Notes under the pieces: generated by a model
Seen by the model: the letters and a program-made list of their open reading frames with translations, nothing else
Database searches by the model: none
Told to the model about the DNA's origin: nothing
NCBI GenBank assembly: GCA_020632875.1
Contig: JACKET010000009.1
Location: 196,784 to 260,783, forward strand
Source: Alphaproteobacteria bacterium
GTDB lineage: Bacteria > Myxococcota_A > UBA796 > GCA-2862545
Direction: 5' to 3'
Length of the DNA: 64,000 nucleotides
Shown here: in pieces, positions 35,194 through 44,057 of the stretch
Numbering within the stretch: position 1 is the first letter of the stretch
Layout of the letters: each line of letters opens with the position of its first letter
Position numbers and translations under genes: made by a program

Positions 35194-36840
35194 ATGCGCG
35201 GCTCTCCCCGCCACCTCCTCGTCCCCAATGCGAACAGCCCCGAGCTGCTGACCCGACTGCTCGACATGGTGGGCCGCGGGATCCGCAGCACGCGTGGGCT
35301 CTCGGAGGCCCTCGGCGTCGAGGCGCGCACGGTCCTCTACTACACGCAGGCGGGCGAGTGGCTCGGGCTGATCGACGTCGACGAGGACTGCGAGCTCACG
35401 CCGCTCGGCCTCGAGTACGTGTACGCGGGCGAGGACCGGCCCCGCGTCTACGCACGCGCGGTGTGGGCGAACCCCGTGGTGGCGGAGCTGCTCGCCGCCT
35501 CCGACGACCGGTTGCCCACGGTGGGCGCCATCGCGGCGGCCGTGCGCAAGATCGATCCCGAGATGGCGCCATCGACGATCCGGCGGCGGGCGTCGGCGAT
35601 CCGCGGGCTCATCGCCCCGGCGATCGGCCAGCCGCGCGCCCGCGCGCCCGGCGAGGTGCGCCAGATGGCGCTCCCCTTCGGGCGGACGAATCCGCCGCCC
35701 GCTCCGCCCGACCTCGAAGCGGTCGGCACGCGCGAGTACAGCCCGGACGCGTACCGGTACCTGCTCGCGAACCTGCTCGATCACGGCGAGCTCGAGCTGC
35801 ATCACGTGCGCGGCCTGCTCGACCGCGCGAACGCGGAGACGGCGCCCATCGGCGGGTACGTCGACATGGCCATCGCGCGCGGCGACGCGCGGCGCATCGG
35901 GAAGTCCATCGCCATCACGCCAGCCGCCACGCAGCGCGCCGAGCTGGTCGAGTCCACGACCTCCATCATCCTCTCCGACCCCGTGTACCGGGCCTACCTG
36001 GAGGACTGCCGCCTCGCGCCCACCGACCGCCACGCGGCCCTGCGCCGCGATCAGGTCGCGCGGCGGTTCCGCGGCTGGGACACGCGCCTGCTCGGGCATG
36101 CCGTCGATCCCGACACGCTGGACGCGGATCTCGAGGCCATCCTGCTCGATCGGCCCCTCTCCGCCTTCCCCATCGCGGTGCCTGGTGCGAGGCAGGGCTC
36201 CACCGAGCCCGGTGCGTTCCTCGATCGATGGGCCGACCCGGATCTGCTGATCGCCTGCCCTCCGACCCTCGCGCAGCTCCAGGGCGGGGTGGCCGCCGTG
36301 AACCGACTGCTCCGCGCGCAGCGGGGCAGCCCCGAGGCCTCCCGCACGCCCACGCTGGCCGACGTGCCCCAGGCCGTGCACGGCGGCATGCTGCATCCCG
36401 GCGAGGTGCCGCCGCGCGCCGTCCCCGACACCCGCATGCTGCGCGCCCGGGTGCTCGCGAACGCGCCGTACGTCACGCTCTCCGCGGCGCTGCTGCTCAC
36501 CCACCGGCGCCACCCGCACCGCCTCGTCGTGCACCGCCACCACGGCCGCTGGACCGTGCGCCTCGGCACCCGCACGCTCGGCCCCGTCCTGCCGTTGTTC
36601 GACGACTTCGCGCGCGCCCGAGGCTGGGCCGTCGTGCGGCGCGCCCAGGGCGGCCTGCCGGACGCGGCGTTGTTCGACACGCTCGAGGCGCTCGGCATCG
36701 CCAGCACGTTCGGCCGCCAGGCCGTGCTCAACGAGAAGCTGTTCGCCCAGCTCCGCTCGGCACCCGAGGAATCCGAGCTGCACGCGCGGATGGCGCCTCT
36801 CGTCGGCGAGCTCGAGGACTGGCTCGGAGCCACGACGTGA
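35194..36840 (+). CDS. Conserved-looking protein with N-terminal winged-helix features
   Basis: Protein of 548 residues with no family I can name. Residues about 15-60 (ELLTRLLDMVGRGIRSTRGLSEALGVEARTVLYYTQAGEWLGLI) read as a winged helix, and about 95-155 (LPTVGAIAAAVRKIDPEMAPSTIRRRASAIRGLI) as a second one, so DNA binding is plausible. The RQMALPF segment after the second resembles the linker of restriction-associated proteins, but no nuclease motif is seen. The C-terminal 200 residues are Arg/His-rich alpha/beta. Its stop overlaps the next start (GTGA). Confidence 0.6.
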   Translation: MRGSPRHLLVPNANSPELLTRLLDMVGRGIRSTRGLSEALGVEARTVLYYTQAGEWLGLIDVDEDCELTPLGLEYVYAGEDRPRVYARAVWANPVVAELLAASDDRLPTVGAIAAAVRKIDPEMAPSTIRRRASAIRGLIAPAIGQPRARAPGEVRQMALPFGRTNPPPAPPDLEAVGTREYSPDAYRYLLANLLDHGELELHHVRGLLDRANAETAPIGGYVDMAIARGDARRIGKSIAITPAATQRAELVESTTSIILSDPVYRAYLEDCRLAPTDRHAALRRDQVARRFRGWDTRLLGHAVDPDTLDADLEAILLDRPLSAFPIAVPGARQGSTEPGAFLDRWADPDLLIACPPTLAQLQGGVAAVNRLLRAQRGSPEASRTPTLADVPQAVHGGMLHPGEVPPRAVPDTRMLRARVLANAPYVTLSAALLLTHRRHPHRLVVHRHHGRWTVRLGTRTLGPVLPLFDDFARARGWAVVRRAQGGLPDAALFDTLEALGIASTFGRQAVLNEKLFAQLRSAPEESELHARMAPLVGELEDWLGATT

Positions 36841-37205
36841 CCGACCTCTTCGTCTACGGCACGCTCATGCGCGGCCACGTGCAGGGCGGCCTGCTCAAGC
36901 GCTTCGAGGTGACCCAGGCCACCACGACGGGCCGGATGTACCGGCTCCCCGCGGGGTACCCGGCGCTCCAGCCCGGGCCCGTGGGCGTGGTCCACGGCGA
37001 GCTCGTGCGGTCGGTCGACGCGCGCACCCTGTCGCTGCTCGACCAGTACGAGGGCCTCGACGAAGGGCTGTACGAGCGCATCGAGATCGACATCGTCACC
37101 GGCCTCCGCACGTACGGGGCGCAGGCCTACGTGATGCGCGACCCCGAGCGCCTCGGCGGCATCCTCGTCCCCTCGGGCCGGTGGGCGGCCGCGATCCGAC
37201 GCTAG
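36837..37205 (+). CDS. Gamma-glutamylcyclotransferase-like protein
   Basis: Protein of 122 residues of the AIG2/GGCT-like fold. The substrate-binding motif is at the N-terminus, VYGTLMRG (about 6-13), and the catalytic acid is the Glu in LLDQYEGLDEGLYER (about 68-82). The family cleaves gamma-glutamyl amines or peptides to 5-oxoproline. GTG 36837 overlaps the preceding stop by GTGA. Confidence 0.85.
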   Translation: MTDLFVYGTLMRGHVQGGLLKRFEVTQATTTGRMYRLPAGYPALQPGPVGVVHGELVRSVDARTLSLLDQYEGLDEGLYERIEIDIVTGLRTYGAQAYVMRDPERLGGILVPSGRWAAAIRR

Positions 37206-37224
37206 CCGGTTCCGCCGGCCCTGC

Positions 37225-37230
37225 TAGGAT
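37225..37230 (+). promoter_or_regulatory. -10-like box TAGGAT, 6 nt before start codon
   Basis: TAGGAT ends 6 nt before ATG 37237 in the 31-nt gap after the cyclotransferase gene; no Shine-Dalgarno sequence is seen. Confidence 0.42.
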
Positions 37231-37236
37231 TGCGCC

Positions 37237-38229
37237 ATGTCCGTGAGCCTGATCGGCAAGAGCCCCGCTGTCGAGCGCCTCCGCAGCCGGGTGCAGACCA
37301 TCGCCAAGACGCCGCTGCCCGTGCTCGTGCGCGGCGAGACGGGCACCGGGAAGGAGGTCGTGGCACGCCTCATCCACGATCTCTCCGGCCGCACGGGCCC
37401 GTTCATCCCCGTCGACTGCGGCTCGCTCTCGCAGTCCCTCGTCGAGACCGAGCTGTTCGGACACGAGCGCGGCGCGTTCACCGGGGCCAACCAGCGCCGC
37501 GAGGGGCTCGTGTGGGCGGCGCGCGGCGGCACGTTCTTCCTCGACGAGATCGGCGAGCTGCCGATGGAGACGCAGACCCGCCTGCTGCGCCTGCTCGAGA
37601 ACGGCACGTACCGGCCGGTCGGATCGCAGGACCAGCGCAGCTCCGACATCCGCGTCGTCGCGGCCACGTGGCGCGACCTGCAGCAGCGCGTCGCCGAGGG
37701 GAAGTTCCGGCAGGACCTCTACCACCGCCTGACCATCGTCGAGCTCGTGCTGCCGCCGCTCCGCGAGCGCCCCGAAGACGTGCCGCTGCTGTTCGAGCAC
37801 TTCGTCCGCCAGGTGCTCGCCGAGACGCGCACCCTCACCCTCGAGGCGTCGACGCGCTCGCACCTCGAGCGCTGGCCGTGGCCGGGGAACGTCCGCGAGC
37901 TGCGCAACGCCGCGCAGTATGTCGCGGCGATGGCACCCGGCACGCGGATCCGGATCGAAGACCTGCCGCCCCAGCTGCTGCGCGCGCCGCCGGACGTCGC
38001 GGGCGCGAAGGCCCCGTCCGGCGGGGCGTTCAACCTGTCGGACGTGCGCACCGACCTGCCGTACATGGAGGCGCGCCGCCTCTTCCTCGACGACTTCCAG
38101 CAGCGCTACGTCGAGGCCCAGCTCGCCGCCTGCGACGGGAACGTCAGCGCGGCGGCCCGGGCCGCAGGCATGGACAGGCGGTCCATCCAGCGCATCCTCT
38201 CGCGGTCCCGTCACGACTCGGAAGCCTGA
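37237..38229 (+). CDS. Sigma-54-dependent activator without sensor domain
   Basis: AAA+ enhancer-binding protein of 330 residues. The AAA+ domain starts almost at the N-terminus: Walker A GETGTGKE with Lys39, the sigma-54-contacting loop GAFTGA at 79-84 and Walker B FFLDEIGE. The C-terminal Fis-type HTH is GNVSAAARAAGMDRRSIQRIL. There is no receiver, GAF, PAS or FHA domain, so activity must be controlled by expression level or a partner protein. It lies directly before a second, FHA-bearing activator, and the two may act in sequence. Confidence 0.9.
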   Translation: MSVSLIGKSPAVERLRSRVQTIAKTPLPVLVRGETGTGKEVVARLIHDLSGRTGPFIPVDCGSLSQSLVETELFGHERGAFTGANQRREGLVWAARGGTFFLDEIGELPMETQTRLLRLLENGTYRPVGSQDQRSSDIRVVAATWRDLQQRVAEGKFRQDLYHRLTIVELVLPPLRERPEDVPLLFEHFVRQVLAETRTLTLEASTRSHLERWPWPGNVRELRNAAQYVAAMAPGTRIRIEDLPPQLLRAPPDVAGAKAPSGGAFNLSDVRTDLPYMEARRLFLDDFQQRYVEAQLAACDGNVSAAARAAGMDRRSIQRILSRSRHDSEA

Positions 38230-38266
38230 CGCGCCTCTGCTATCGTCACCGTCCCGAGCGAGACCG

Positions 38267-39646
38267 ATGTCCGAGATCACCAGCGTCATCAACGAGCACG
38301 ATCTGTCCCACAAGCAGATCAACCTCCGCCGCATCCGTGTGGAGGTCCTCGACGGCCCCGACCAGGGCAAGTGGGCCGAGTTCGACCACGACGTCGTCCG
38401 CATCGGTGCGCAGGAGGGCAACCACTTCCGCATCACCGACAGCACGGTCAGCCGGCGGCACGCCGAGATCACCCGAACCCGCGACGGGCTCGTGCTGCGC
38501 GACCTCGGCTCCACCAACGGCACGTTCGTCGGCGCCGTGCGCATCCGCGAGGTCTACCTCGGCGAGAACCGCAGGTTCCGCGTCGGCAAGACCGAGATGG
38601 AGTTCACGCTCAAAGACGAGCTGGTCGACATCGTGCCCGCGAAAGAGACCCGGTTCGAGGGCCTCGTCGGGCAGTCGCGCTCGCTGCGCGAGGTGTTCAG
38701 CGTGCTCGAGCGCGTCGCCCGCACCGAGCTCACCGTGCTCGTCACGGGCGAGACCGGCACCGGCAAAGAGCTCGTGTCCCGCGCGCTGCACCAGCGGTCG
38801 AACCGCAAGAACGGCCCGTTCATCGTGTTCGACTGCGGCGCGATCCCCGCGAACCTCGTCGAGAGCGAGCTGTTCGGCCACGAGCGCGGCGCCTTCACGG
38901 GTGCCGTGAGCTCGCGCGCCGGCGTGTTCGAGCAGGCCCACGGCGGCACGATCTTCCTCGACGAGCTCGGCGAGCTGCCCCTCGAGCTGCAGCCCAACCT
39001 GCTCCGCGTGCTCGAGCAGCGCGAGGTCCGCCGCGTCGGCGACACCCGTACCCGCGCCGTCGACGTACGCGTCGTGGCGGCCACCAACCGCGACCTGCAG
39101 GAGATGGTGCGCGAAGGCCGGTTCCGCGAAGACCTCTACTACCGGCTGAACGTCGTCGAGGTGAAGCTCCCGCCACTCCGCGAGCGCGCCGAGGATCTGC
39201 CGATGCTCGTCGAGCACATCATCAAGCACGCGCCGTTCGAGCACAGCGTGCGCGGGTGCACCGACGACGTGCTGCGGCTGTTCTGCGACTACCACTGGCC
39301 CGGCAACATCCGCGAGCTCAAGAACACCGTCCTGCGGTGCATCCCGTTCTGCGACGGCGATCTCATCGACCTGCACGCCCTCCCCGACGGCCTGCGCGGC
39401 TCGAAGGCCTCCGCCGGGCCGCTGCCCGAGGCCGAGCCCACCGAAGACGGGATGGATGGCCTTCCGCTGCCCGATTCCGAGCTCTCGATGCGAGAGGCGA
39501 AAGACCAGCTCATCAACGCGTTCGAGCGCCGGTACCTCGAAGACCTCCTCGAGCGCTGCGACGGCAACGTGTCGAAAGCGGCCCGCTCCGCCGGGGTCGA
39601 TCGCAAGACGATCACCCGCCTCCTCAAGCGCCACAACATCCGCTGA
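38267..39646 (+). CDS. FHA-domain sigma-54-dependent activator
   Basis: Protein of 459 residues. An FHA domain (about 24-110) binds phosphothreonine and has SRRHAEI and LGSTNGTF. The AAA+ domain follows (Walker A GETGTGKE, GAFTGA at 208-213) and ends in a Fis-type HTH (GNVSKAARSAGVDRKTITRLL). Such FHA-sigma-54 activators are characteristic of myxobacteria, where Ser/Thr kinases signal to them. The kinases at 900-2561 and 10125-11078 are formal candidates, but no linkage is shown. A TATCGT box (38241-38246) lies 20 nt before the ATG. Confidence 0.93.
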   Translation: MSEITSVINEHDLSHKQINLRRIRVEVLDGPDQGKWAEFDHDVVRIGAQEGNHFRITDSTVSRRHAEITRTRDGLVLRDLGSTNGTFVGAVRIREVYLGENRRFRVGKTEMEFTLKDELVDIVPAKETRFEGLVGQSRSLREVFSVLERVARTELTVLVTGETGTGKELVSRALHQRSNRKNGPFIVFDCGAIPANLVESELFGHERGAFTGAVSSRAGVFEQAHGGTIFLDELGELPLELQPNLLRVLEQREVRRVGDTRTRAVDVRVVAATNRDLQEMVREGRFREDLYYRLNVVEVKLPPLRERAEDLPMLVEHIIKHAPFEHSVRGCTDDVLRLFCDYHWPGNIRELKNTVLRCIPFCDGDLIDLHALPDGLRGSKASAGPLPEAEPTEDGMDGLPLPDSELSMREAKDQLINAFERRYLEDLLERCDGNVSKAARSAGVDRKTITRLLKRHNIR

Positions 39647-39665
39647 CCCGCCTCCGTCGCACGCG

Positions 39666-39695
39666 TTGACCCCCGTCGACGGCCGGTGGTACCGT
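39666..39695 (+). promoter_or_regulatory. Sigma-70-type promoter for the coiled-coil/TPR pair
   Basis: TTGACC (39666-39671) and TACCGT (39690-39695) are 18 nt apart, the best sigma-70 match in this part of the window. It precedes ATG 39731 by 35 nt. Confidence 0.6.
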
Positions 39696-39730
39696 CCCAG
39701 CCGTTCTCGAATCCCCGGAGCCCCGACGAC

Positions 39731-40039
39731 ATGGCCGATTCTGATCTGCGGTCCCTCCGCGACCGCCTCCGCCGAACCCTCGAGCACGAGGTGGCGGCGC
39801 TCTCCGAAGAGGCGAGCGAGTCCGACTTCGTGGCCATCCTGGGCTCGGTGGGCGCTCTGAAGCAGCTCGCCGTCCAGCTCGTCGACGTCGACCGTCGTTC
39901 GGCTGCTCTGCACCGGTCCGTGGCCTCGGCCGACGGCGCCGCCGCCGCCACGCTGTCCGCCCGCCTCGACGAGCTCGCGAGCACGCGCAGCAAGCTCGTC
40001 GAAGCGCTCAACACCCTCACGCGGGAGATGGAGCGATGA
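39731..40039 (+). CDS. Small coiled-coil protein
   Basis: Hypothetical protein of 102 residues, almost entirely helical. Heptad-like stretches occur at about 4-28 and 64-100 (RLDELASTRSKLVEALNTLTREMER). Its stop overlaps the next start (ATGA), so it is made together with the acidic TPR protein and may bind it. No family is recognised. Confidence 0.7.
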   Translation: MADSDLRSLRDRLRRTLEHEVAALSEEASESDFVAILGSVGALKQLAVQLVDVDRRSAALHRSVASADGAAAATLSARLDELASTRSKLVEALNTLTREMER

Positions 40040-41868
40040 GCCAAGAGGCCAACGAGATCCTCACCCTCCTCAATGCCGCCGACGGGTTCGTCCGCACCCA
40101 GATCGCGCTCTACCTGCCGTTCCCCTCGGTGCTCCAGGCCAGCCTGGATGCGCAGAGCCGTTCGCAGATCCTCCTCGAGAGCGTCGGCTACGGCGAGATC
40201 GTCGCCGACGAGGGCACCGACGAGCTGCTCCGCCGCGCGGCGGTCACCGACGAGCAGCCCGCGCGCGCGGCGCCGAGCCGGCCCCTGCAGCCCGAGATCA
40301 TGCCCGAGAGCCTGTTCGCCGACGAGCCCGACGACGAAGAGGCCACCGAAGGCCCGCCGACCGAAGAGAAAGAGCGCTTCCCGCCCGGCTTCGACCCGGC
40401 CGAAGACGAGCGCGTGCCGACGACGCCGATCGCCCGCGCGATGAAGGCCGCGCTCGAGCCCGTGCCCGAGCTGCCCGAAGACACGTCCGACCCGGTCACG
40501 TTCGGCGATCCCGACGAGACCGAAGACCTCCTCCGCGACGGGCCGCGCGGCGAGCGCACCGTGGCCGACGCCCTCGGCCTCGGCGATCTCGGCGACGACG
40601 ACGACAACACCGATCCGGGCGCTCCCACCGAGGTCGACGACGCCGGCCAGGACGCGCTGGTCACGATCGAAGACACGAGCGATCCGCGCTCCGATCTCGA
40701 GGGGCTCTCCGAGCTCGACGACAGCGACATCGACATCGAGATCGACGACGACAGCGCCGACAGCGAGGTCGTGGTGCGCAAGCCCGACGCGCTCGACGTG
40801 CTCGACGAGCAGCTCGAGACCTTCGATCTCATGCCCGACGAAGACGATCTCGCCCCCGACGAGGAAGAGACCTTCGTGGCCGACCTCGCCGACATCGAGC
40901 GGATGAAGTCGAAGATGGCGCCCGACCCCGAGCCCGAGCCCCCTGCGGTCTCCGTCGGCGGTCCGCGCGTCGCAGCCGCTGCCCCGCGCATGAAGCCGCC
41001 GCCCGAGCCCCGCGTGGCCGGGGTCGCCGCGGTCTCCGCCGGCGGTCAGAGCGTCACGGCCGGCCTCTACGGCAACCCCTCCGTGCCCACGATCCGCGAT
41101 CGCAACGCCCCGCGTCCCGCGGCCGCCGCCATCCAGATCGACGACGCCCAGGCCGCTGCCACGGGCGGCGGTCCGGGAGGCGGCTCGCTCCTCGAAGAAG
41201 ACGAGCTGCTCGAGCTCGGCGCCAGCGAAGACTACGGCGAAGAGGAGTACGACGGCGACGGCGACGGCCTCTCCCTCGACGTGCAGGAGTACGGCGAGGA
41301 CGAGGAGGAGGAAGAAGAGCTCGAGGAGATCGACGACATCGAGCTCGAAGAGATCGAGCCCGACGACGTGCCGCTCGAGCCGATCGACCACGGGCCCACG
41401 CCCGCCGAGCTCGCCGCGATGGTGCAGAAGGCGAAGGCCGCGATCAACGACGGCGACATGGAAGCCGGCATCAACTTCTACAGCGACGTGCTCGACGCCG
41501 ATCCCGACAACGTCGATGCGTACGTGGCCCGCGGCCGCCTCTACCTCGACTACGGCGACTACAGCCGCGCGATGAGCGACTTCATGCACGCCGAGACGCT
41601 GCAGCCCGACAACCCCGAGCCGCAGGTCGCGGTCGGCGATCTGCACTTCGCGCGCAAGGACTACAACCGGGCCATCGACTTCTTCAACGAGGCCCTGAAG
41701 ATGTCGCCGAACCACGCGATGGCGTACTGCCGCCGGGGCATCAGCCACTACTACCGGAAGCACTACCAGCAGGCGCTCGACGACCTCAACAAGGCGCAGA
41801 AGCTCGACGACGACATCCCGAACATCCGCACCTACATCGCGATGGCGAAGAAGAAGGTCAAGAAGTAG
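40036..41868 (+). CDS. Acidic protein with C-terminal TPR repeats
   Basis: Protein of 610 residues. Residues 1-70 are helical. Residues about 90-450 are disordered and strongly acidic (runs of Asp/Glu such as DEEEEEELEEIDDIELEEIEPDD). Residues about 455-605 contain four TPR units, for example MSDFMHAETLQPDNPEPQVAVG and DFFNEALKMSPNHAMAYCRRG. There is no signal peptide, so it is probably cytoplasmic. The layout suggests a scaffold. A strong hairpin follows its stop. Confidence 0.8.
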   Translation: MSQEANEILTLLNAADGFVRTQIALYLPFPSVLQASLDAQSRSQILLESVGYGEIVADEGTDELLRRAAVTDEQPARAAPSRPLQPEIMPESLFADEPDDEEATEGPPTEEKERFPPGFDPAEDERVPTTPIARAMKAALEPVPELPEDTSDPVTFGDPDETEDLLRDGPRGERTVADALGLGDLGDDDDNTDPGAPTEVDDAGQDALVTIEDTSDPRSDLEGLSELDDSDIDIEIDDDSADSEVVVRKPDALDVLDEQLETFDLMPDEDDLAPDEEETFVADLADIERMKSKMAPDPEPEPPAVSVGGPRVAAAAPRMKPPPEPRVAGVAAVSAGGQSVTAGLYGNPSVPTIRDRNAPRPAAAAIQIDDAQAAATGGGPGGGSLLEEDELLELGASEDYGEEEYDGDGDGLSLDVQEYGEDEEEEEELEEIDDIELEEIEPDDVPLEPIDHGPTPAELAAMVQKAKAAINDGDMEAGINFYSDVLDADPDNVDAYVARGRLYLDYGDYSRAMSDFMHAETLQPDNPEPQVAVGDLHFARKDYNRAIDFFNEALKMSPNHAMAYCRRGISHYYRKHYQQALDDLNKAQKLDDDIPNIRTYIAMAKKKVKK

Positions 41869-41874
41869 GCCCGC

Positions 41875-41900
41875 GGGGTGCGAAGCCGGCTTCGCACCCC
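41875..41900 (+). terminator. Perfect 26-nt palindrome after TPR gene
   Basis: GGGGTGCGAAGCC is followed immediately by its exact reverse complement, giving a 13-bp-arm hairpin 7 nt after the TPR stop. No T tract follows, so it may be a factor-assisted terminator or an mRNA 3' stabiliser. Confidence 0.6.
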
Positions 41901-41949
41901 TGCCACCCCGGTGCATAGCGCGGGTGGCAGGACCTGCAGGAACGTCACG

Positions 41950-42207
41950 ATGAAACCTGGGGAATCCGACCGGAAGAGCATGGCACGCGCCTTGCTACAA
42001 GACTCCGACGTACTTGGAGGTCTCGTGGTTGCATCCAACCAAACTCCCGACAGCCTGCTCCAGAACCGGAACCGTGCCGTGGCCAAGAGCTTCTACCGGC
42101 AGCTCCGGAGCGAGGGCTTCTCGCACGAGCAGATCATCCAGCTCTCCACCACGCTCCTCGATCTCGTGACCGAGGACATGAAGCCCCGCGCATCCACCGA
42201 GGCGTGA
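41950..42207 (+). CDS. Small helical protein, unknown
   Basis: Protein of 85 residues from ATG 41950; ATG 41980 is an alternative. The core SLLQNRNRAVAKSFYRQLRSEGFSHEQIIQLSTTLLDLVTEDM is well patterned and codon use is like true genes. It reads as two or three amphipathic helices. No family is recognised. Confidence 0.6.
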   Translation: MKPGESDRKSMARALLQDSDVLGGLVVASNQTPDSLLQNRNRAVAKSFYRQLRSEGFSHEQIIQLSTTLLDLVTEDMKPRASTEA

Positions 42208-42258
42208 CCCCGCGGGTGGGCTTGGGGTAGATTACCCGGCCCCGGAGGCCCATCCCGC

Positions 42259-43413
42259 ATGCCCACGCTCGACGAGCTCGCCCGAAAGGGCATCGAAGCC
42301 ATCAACGAGAAGCGGTTCGAAGACGCGATCGAAGCCTTCAAGGCCGCGCTCGCGGTCGACGAGGCGCGGCCCGACATGAACAGCGCGCTCGGGATGGCCT
42401 ACCTGCACCGCGGCGACGTGGGCAACGCCATCCCCCACCTCGAGCGGGCGGTGGCGCTGGCCGAGCCGTATACCGCCCCCGAAGTGCAGGGGATGAAGCG
42501 GGACTTCCACATCCAGCTCGCCACCGCGTACCAGCTGATGGACCGCGTCGACGACGCGATGCGCACCCTCTCCGGCATCCTGAAGCGCTGGCCGTCGGTG
42601 CCCGAGCCGTACCTGCAGCTCGGCAACCTCCAGCTCTCGACGGGCATGCTGGCCGAGGGCAAGGCCACGTACCGCGACGCCGCGGGCGTGCTCACCGGCG
42701 ACGACAAGAAGGCCTGCGAGGTGCTGGTCGCCGCGATCGAAGCCTTCGAAGAGGCCGAGCAGCCGGGCTCGCTGTTCCTCGAGGCCCACGCGCAGTCCTA
42801 CAAGGACTACTTCGACCAGGTCGCCGAAGCCCAGGCCGAGCACGGGTGGTACGCCGAGGCCGCGCGGATGGCGCGCGGTGCCGACGGCGAGCCCGTGCCC
42901 ATCGTGGCCGACGGGGCCCGTCCCTACGCGCTCACCCGCGTCGACCTCGTGAACCCCGTCGATGGCACGGTCTCCGGGGTGTACAGCGAGCAGGAGCCGA
43001 TGGTCGTGGCGCTGCAGGGCCTCGAGCCGCTCGCCGAAGCGCCCATCGTGTTCCCGTGGAACGACTGGCCCTTCGCGGTCGGCGTCTGCACGCGCTGCCC
43101 GTGGCACTGGCTGCAGATCGTCATCCAGTTCGACGACCGCGCCGCGTCCGAAGACGAGCTGATCGCCCGCGTCGACGAGCTCGTCGGCGGCTGGTACCTC
43201 TCGGGCTACAACGGCGAGTTCGGCGAGGCCGAGTCCGGGCGGTTCCACTACATCTCCGACCCCGAGCCGCTCTCCGACCGCGCAGTCGCCTACACGGTGG
43301 ATCTCGGCCGCGCCCGGTACGAGGCGGTCCCCACCCTGCTCAAGCGCCTGGCCGTGCTGCACGACACGAAGCGCATCGACCGGGTGCTCTTCGGGTACGC
43401 GCGCCTCAGGTAG
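42259..43413 (+). CDS. TPR protein with unknown C-terminal domain
   Basis: Protein of 384 residues. Three to four TPR units occupy about 1-160 (LARKGIEAINEKRFEDAIEAFKAALAV onward). The rest (about 180-384) is an alpha/beta domain with a CTRCPWHW motif (about 279-286), which might be redox-active or metal-binding, and a Trp/Tyr-rich pattern. TAGATT (42228-42233) with GTGACC 18 nt upstream is a plausible promoter. The C-terminal domain is unknown to me. Confidence 0.75.
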   Translation: MPTLDELARKGIEAINEKRFEDAIEAFKAALAVDEARPDMNSALGMAYLHRGDVGNAIPHLERAVALAEPYTAPEVQGMKRDFHIQLATAYQLMDRVDDAMRTLSGILKRWPSVPEPYLQLGNLQLSTGMLAEGKATYRDAAGVLTGDDKKACEVLVAAIEAFEEAEQPGSLFLEAHAQSYKDYFDQVAEAQAEHGWYAEAARMARGADGEPVPIVADGARPYALTRVDLVNPVDGTVSGVYSEQEPMVVALQGLEPLAEAPIVFPWNDWPFAVGVCTRCPWHWLQIVIQFDDRAASEDELIARVDELVGGWYLSGYNGEFGEAESGRFHYISDPEPLSDRAVAYTVDLGRARYEAVPTLLKRLAVLHDTKRIDRVLFGYARLR

Positions 43414-43465
43414 CGTAAGGTCTGCGGTGCGTGCCGCGTTCGCCGGGTGCCCCACGGAGGAACCC

Positions 43466-44047
43466 ATGCGCACGCTCGCCCTCGCCGCCCTCATCGCCCT
43501 CGGAGCCACGTCGATCGCCGAGGCCGCCGTCATCCCGGAGGCCTCCCAGGCCAGCGTCTCGACGGACGCCGCCTGGCGCGCCCACCTCGCGTCGCAGCGC
43601 CGCATCCAGATCGAGCGCCTGAAGGCCTACGCCGAAGCGGGCGTGTTCCCGCTCAACACCACGCAGCCGGGCCTCCTCTCCCAGCTGCTCGACGGCACCG
43701 GGCGCCCCTGCGCGATGGCCCACCTCATCCGCGAGAGCGGGAATGCGGAGCTCGTCGCCGCGCGGGCCGCACGCGACAACGCCATCGAGCTCGCGGACGT
43801 CCGCCGGGGCCCGATCCACGACTGGATCCTCACGAGTGGCCTCACCCGCGAGGAGGTCGCGTTCGTCCAGGAGCCCGACTTCTTCATCGGCGAGCAGCCG
43901 CCCATCGACCTCGCCCAGCTCGAGCAGGAGCGTCTCCGCACACACTTCCTGTCGGCCGCGCGCCAGCTCGAGCTCGACTTCGACGCCGGTGTCGAGACCG
44001 CGCTCGAGCGGCTCGGCAAGCGGCGCCTGGCCGCGCCCCCGGCCTGA
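43466..44047 (+). CDS. Secreted protein, unknown domain
   Basis: Protein of 193 residues with a clean Sec signal peptide (MRTLALAALIALGATSIAEA) and a perfect GGAGG 6 nt before the ATG. The mature part contains AYAEAGVFPLNTTQPGLLSQLLDGTGRPCAMAHLI and LADVRRGPIHDWILTSGLTREEVAFVQEPDF, blocks I have seen in uncharacterised secreted proteins of related bacteria, but I have no function. It converges on 44058-45188. Confidence 0.72.
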   Translation: MRTLALAALIALGATSIAEAAVIPEASQASVSTDAAWRAHLASQRRIQIERLKAYAEAGVFPLNTTQPGLLSQLLDGTGRPCAMAHLIRESGNAELVAARAARDNAIELADVRRGPIHDWILTSGLTREEVAFVQEPDFFIGEQPPIDLAQLEQERLRTHFLSAARQLELDFDAGVETALERLGKRRLAAPPA

Positions 44048-44057
44048 GCCAGGAGCG

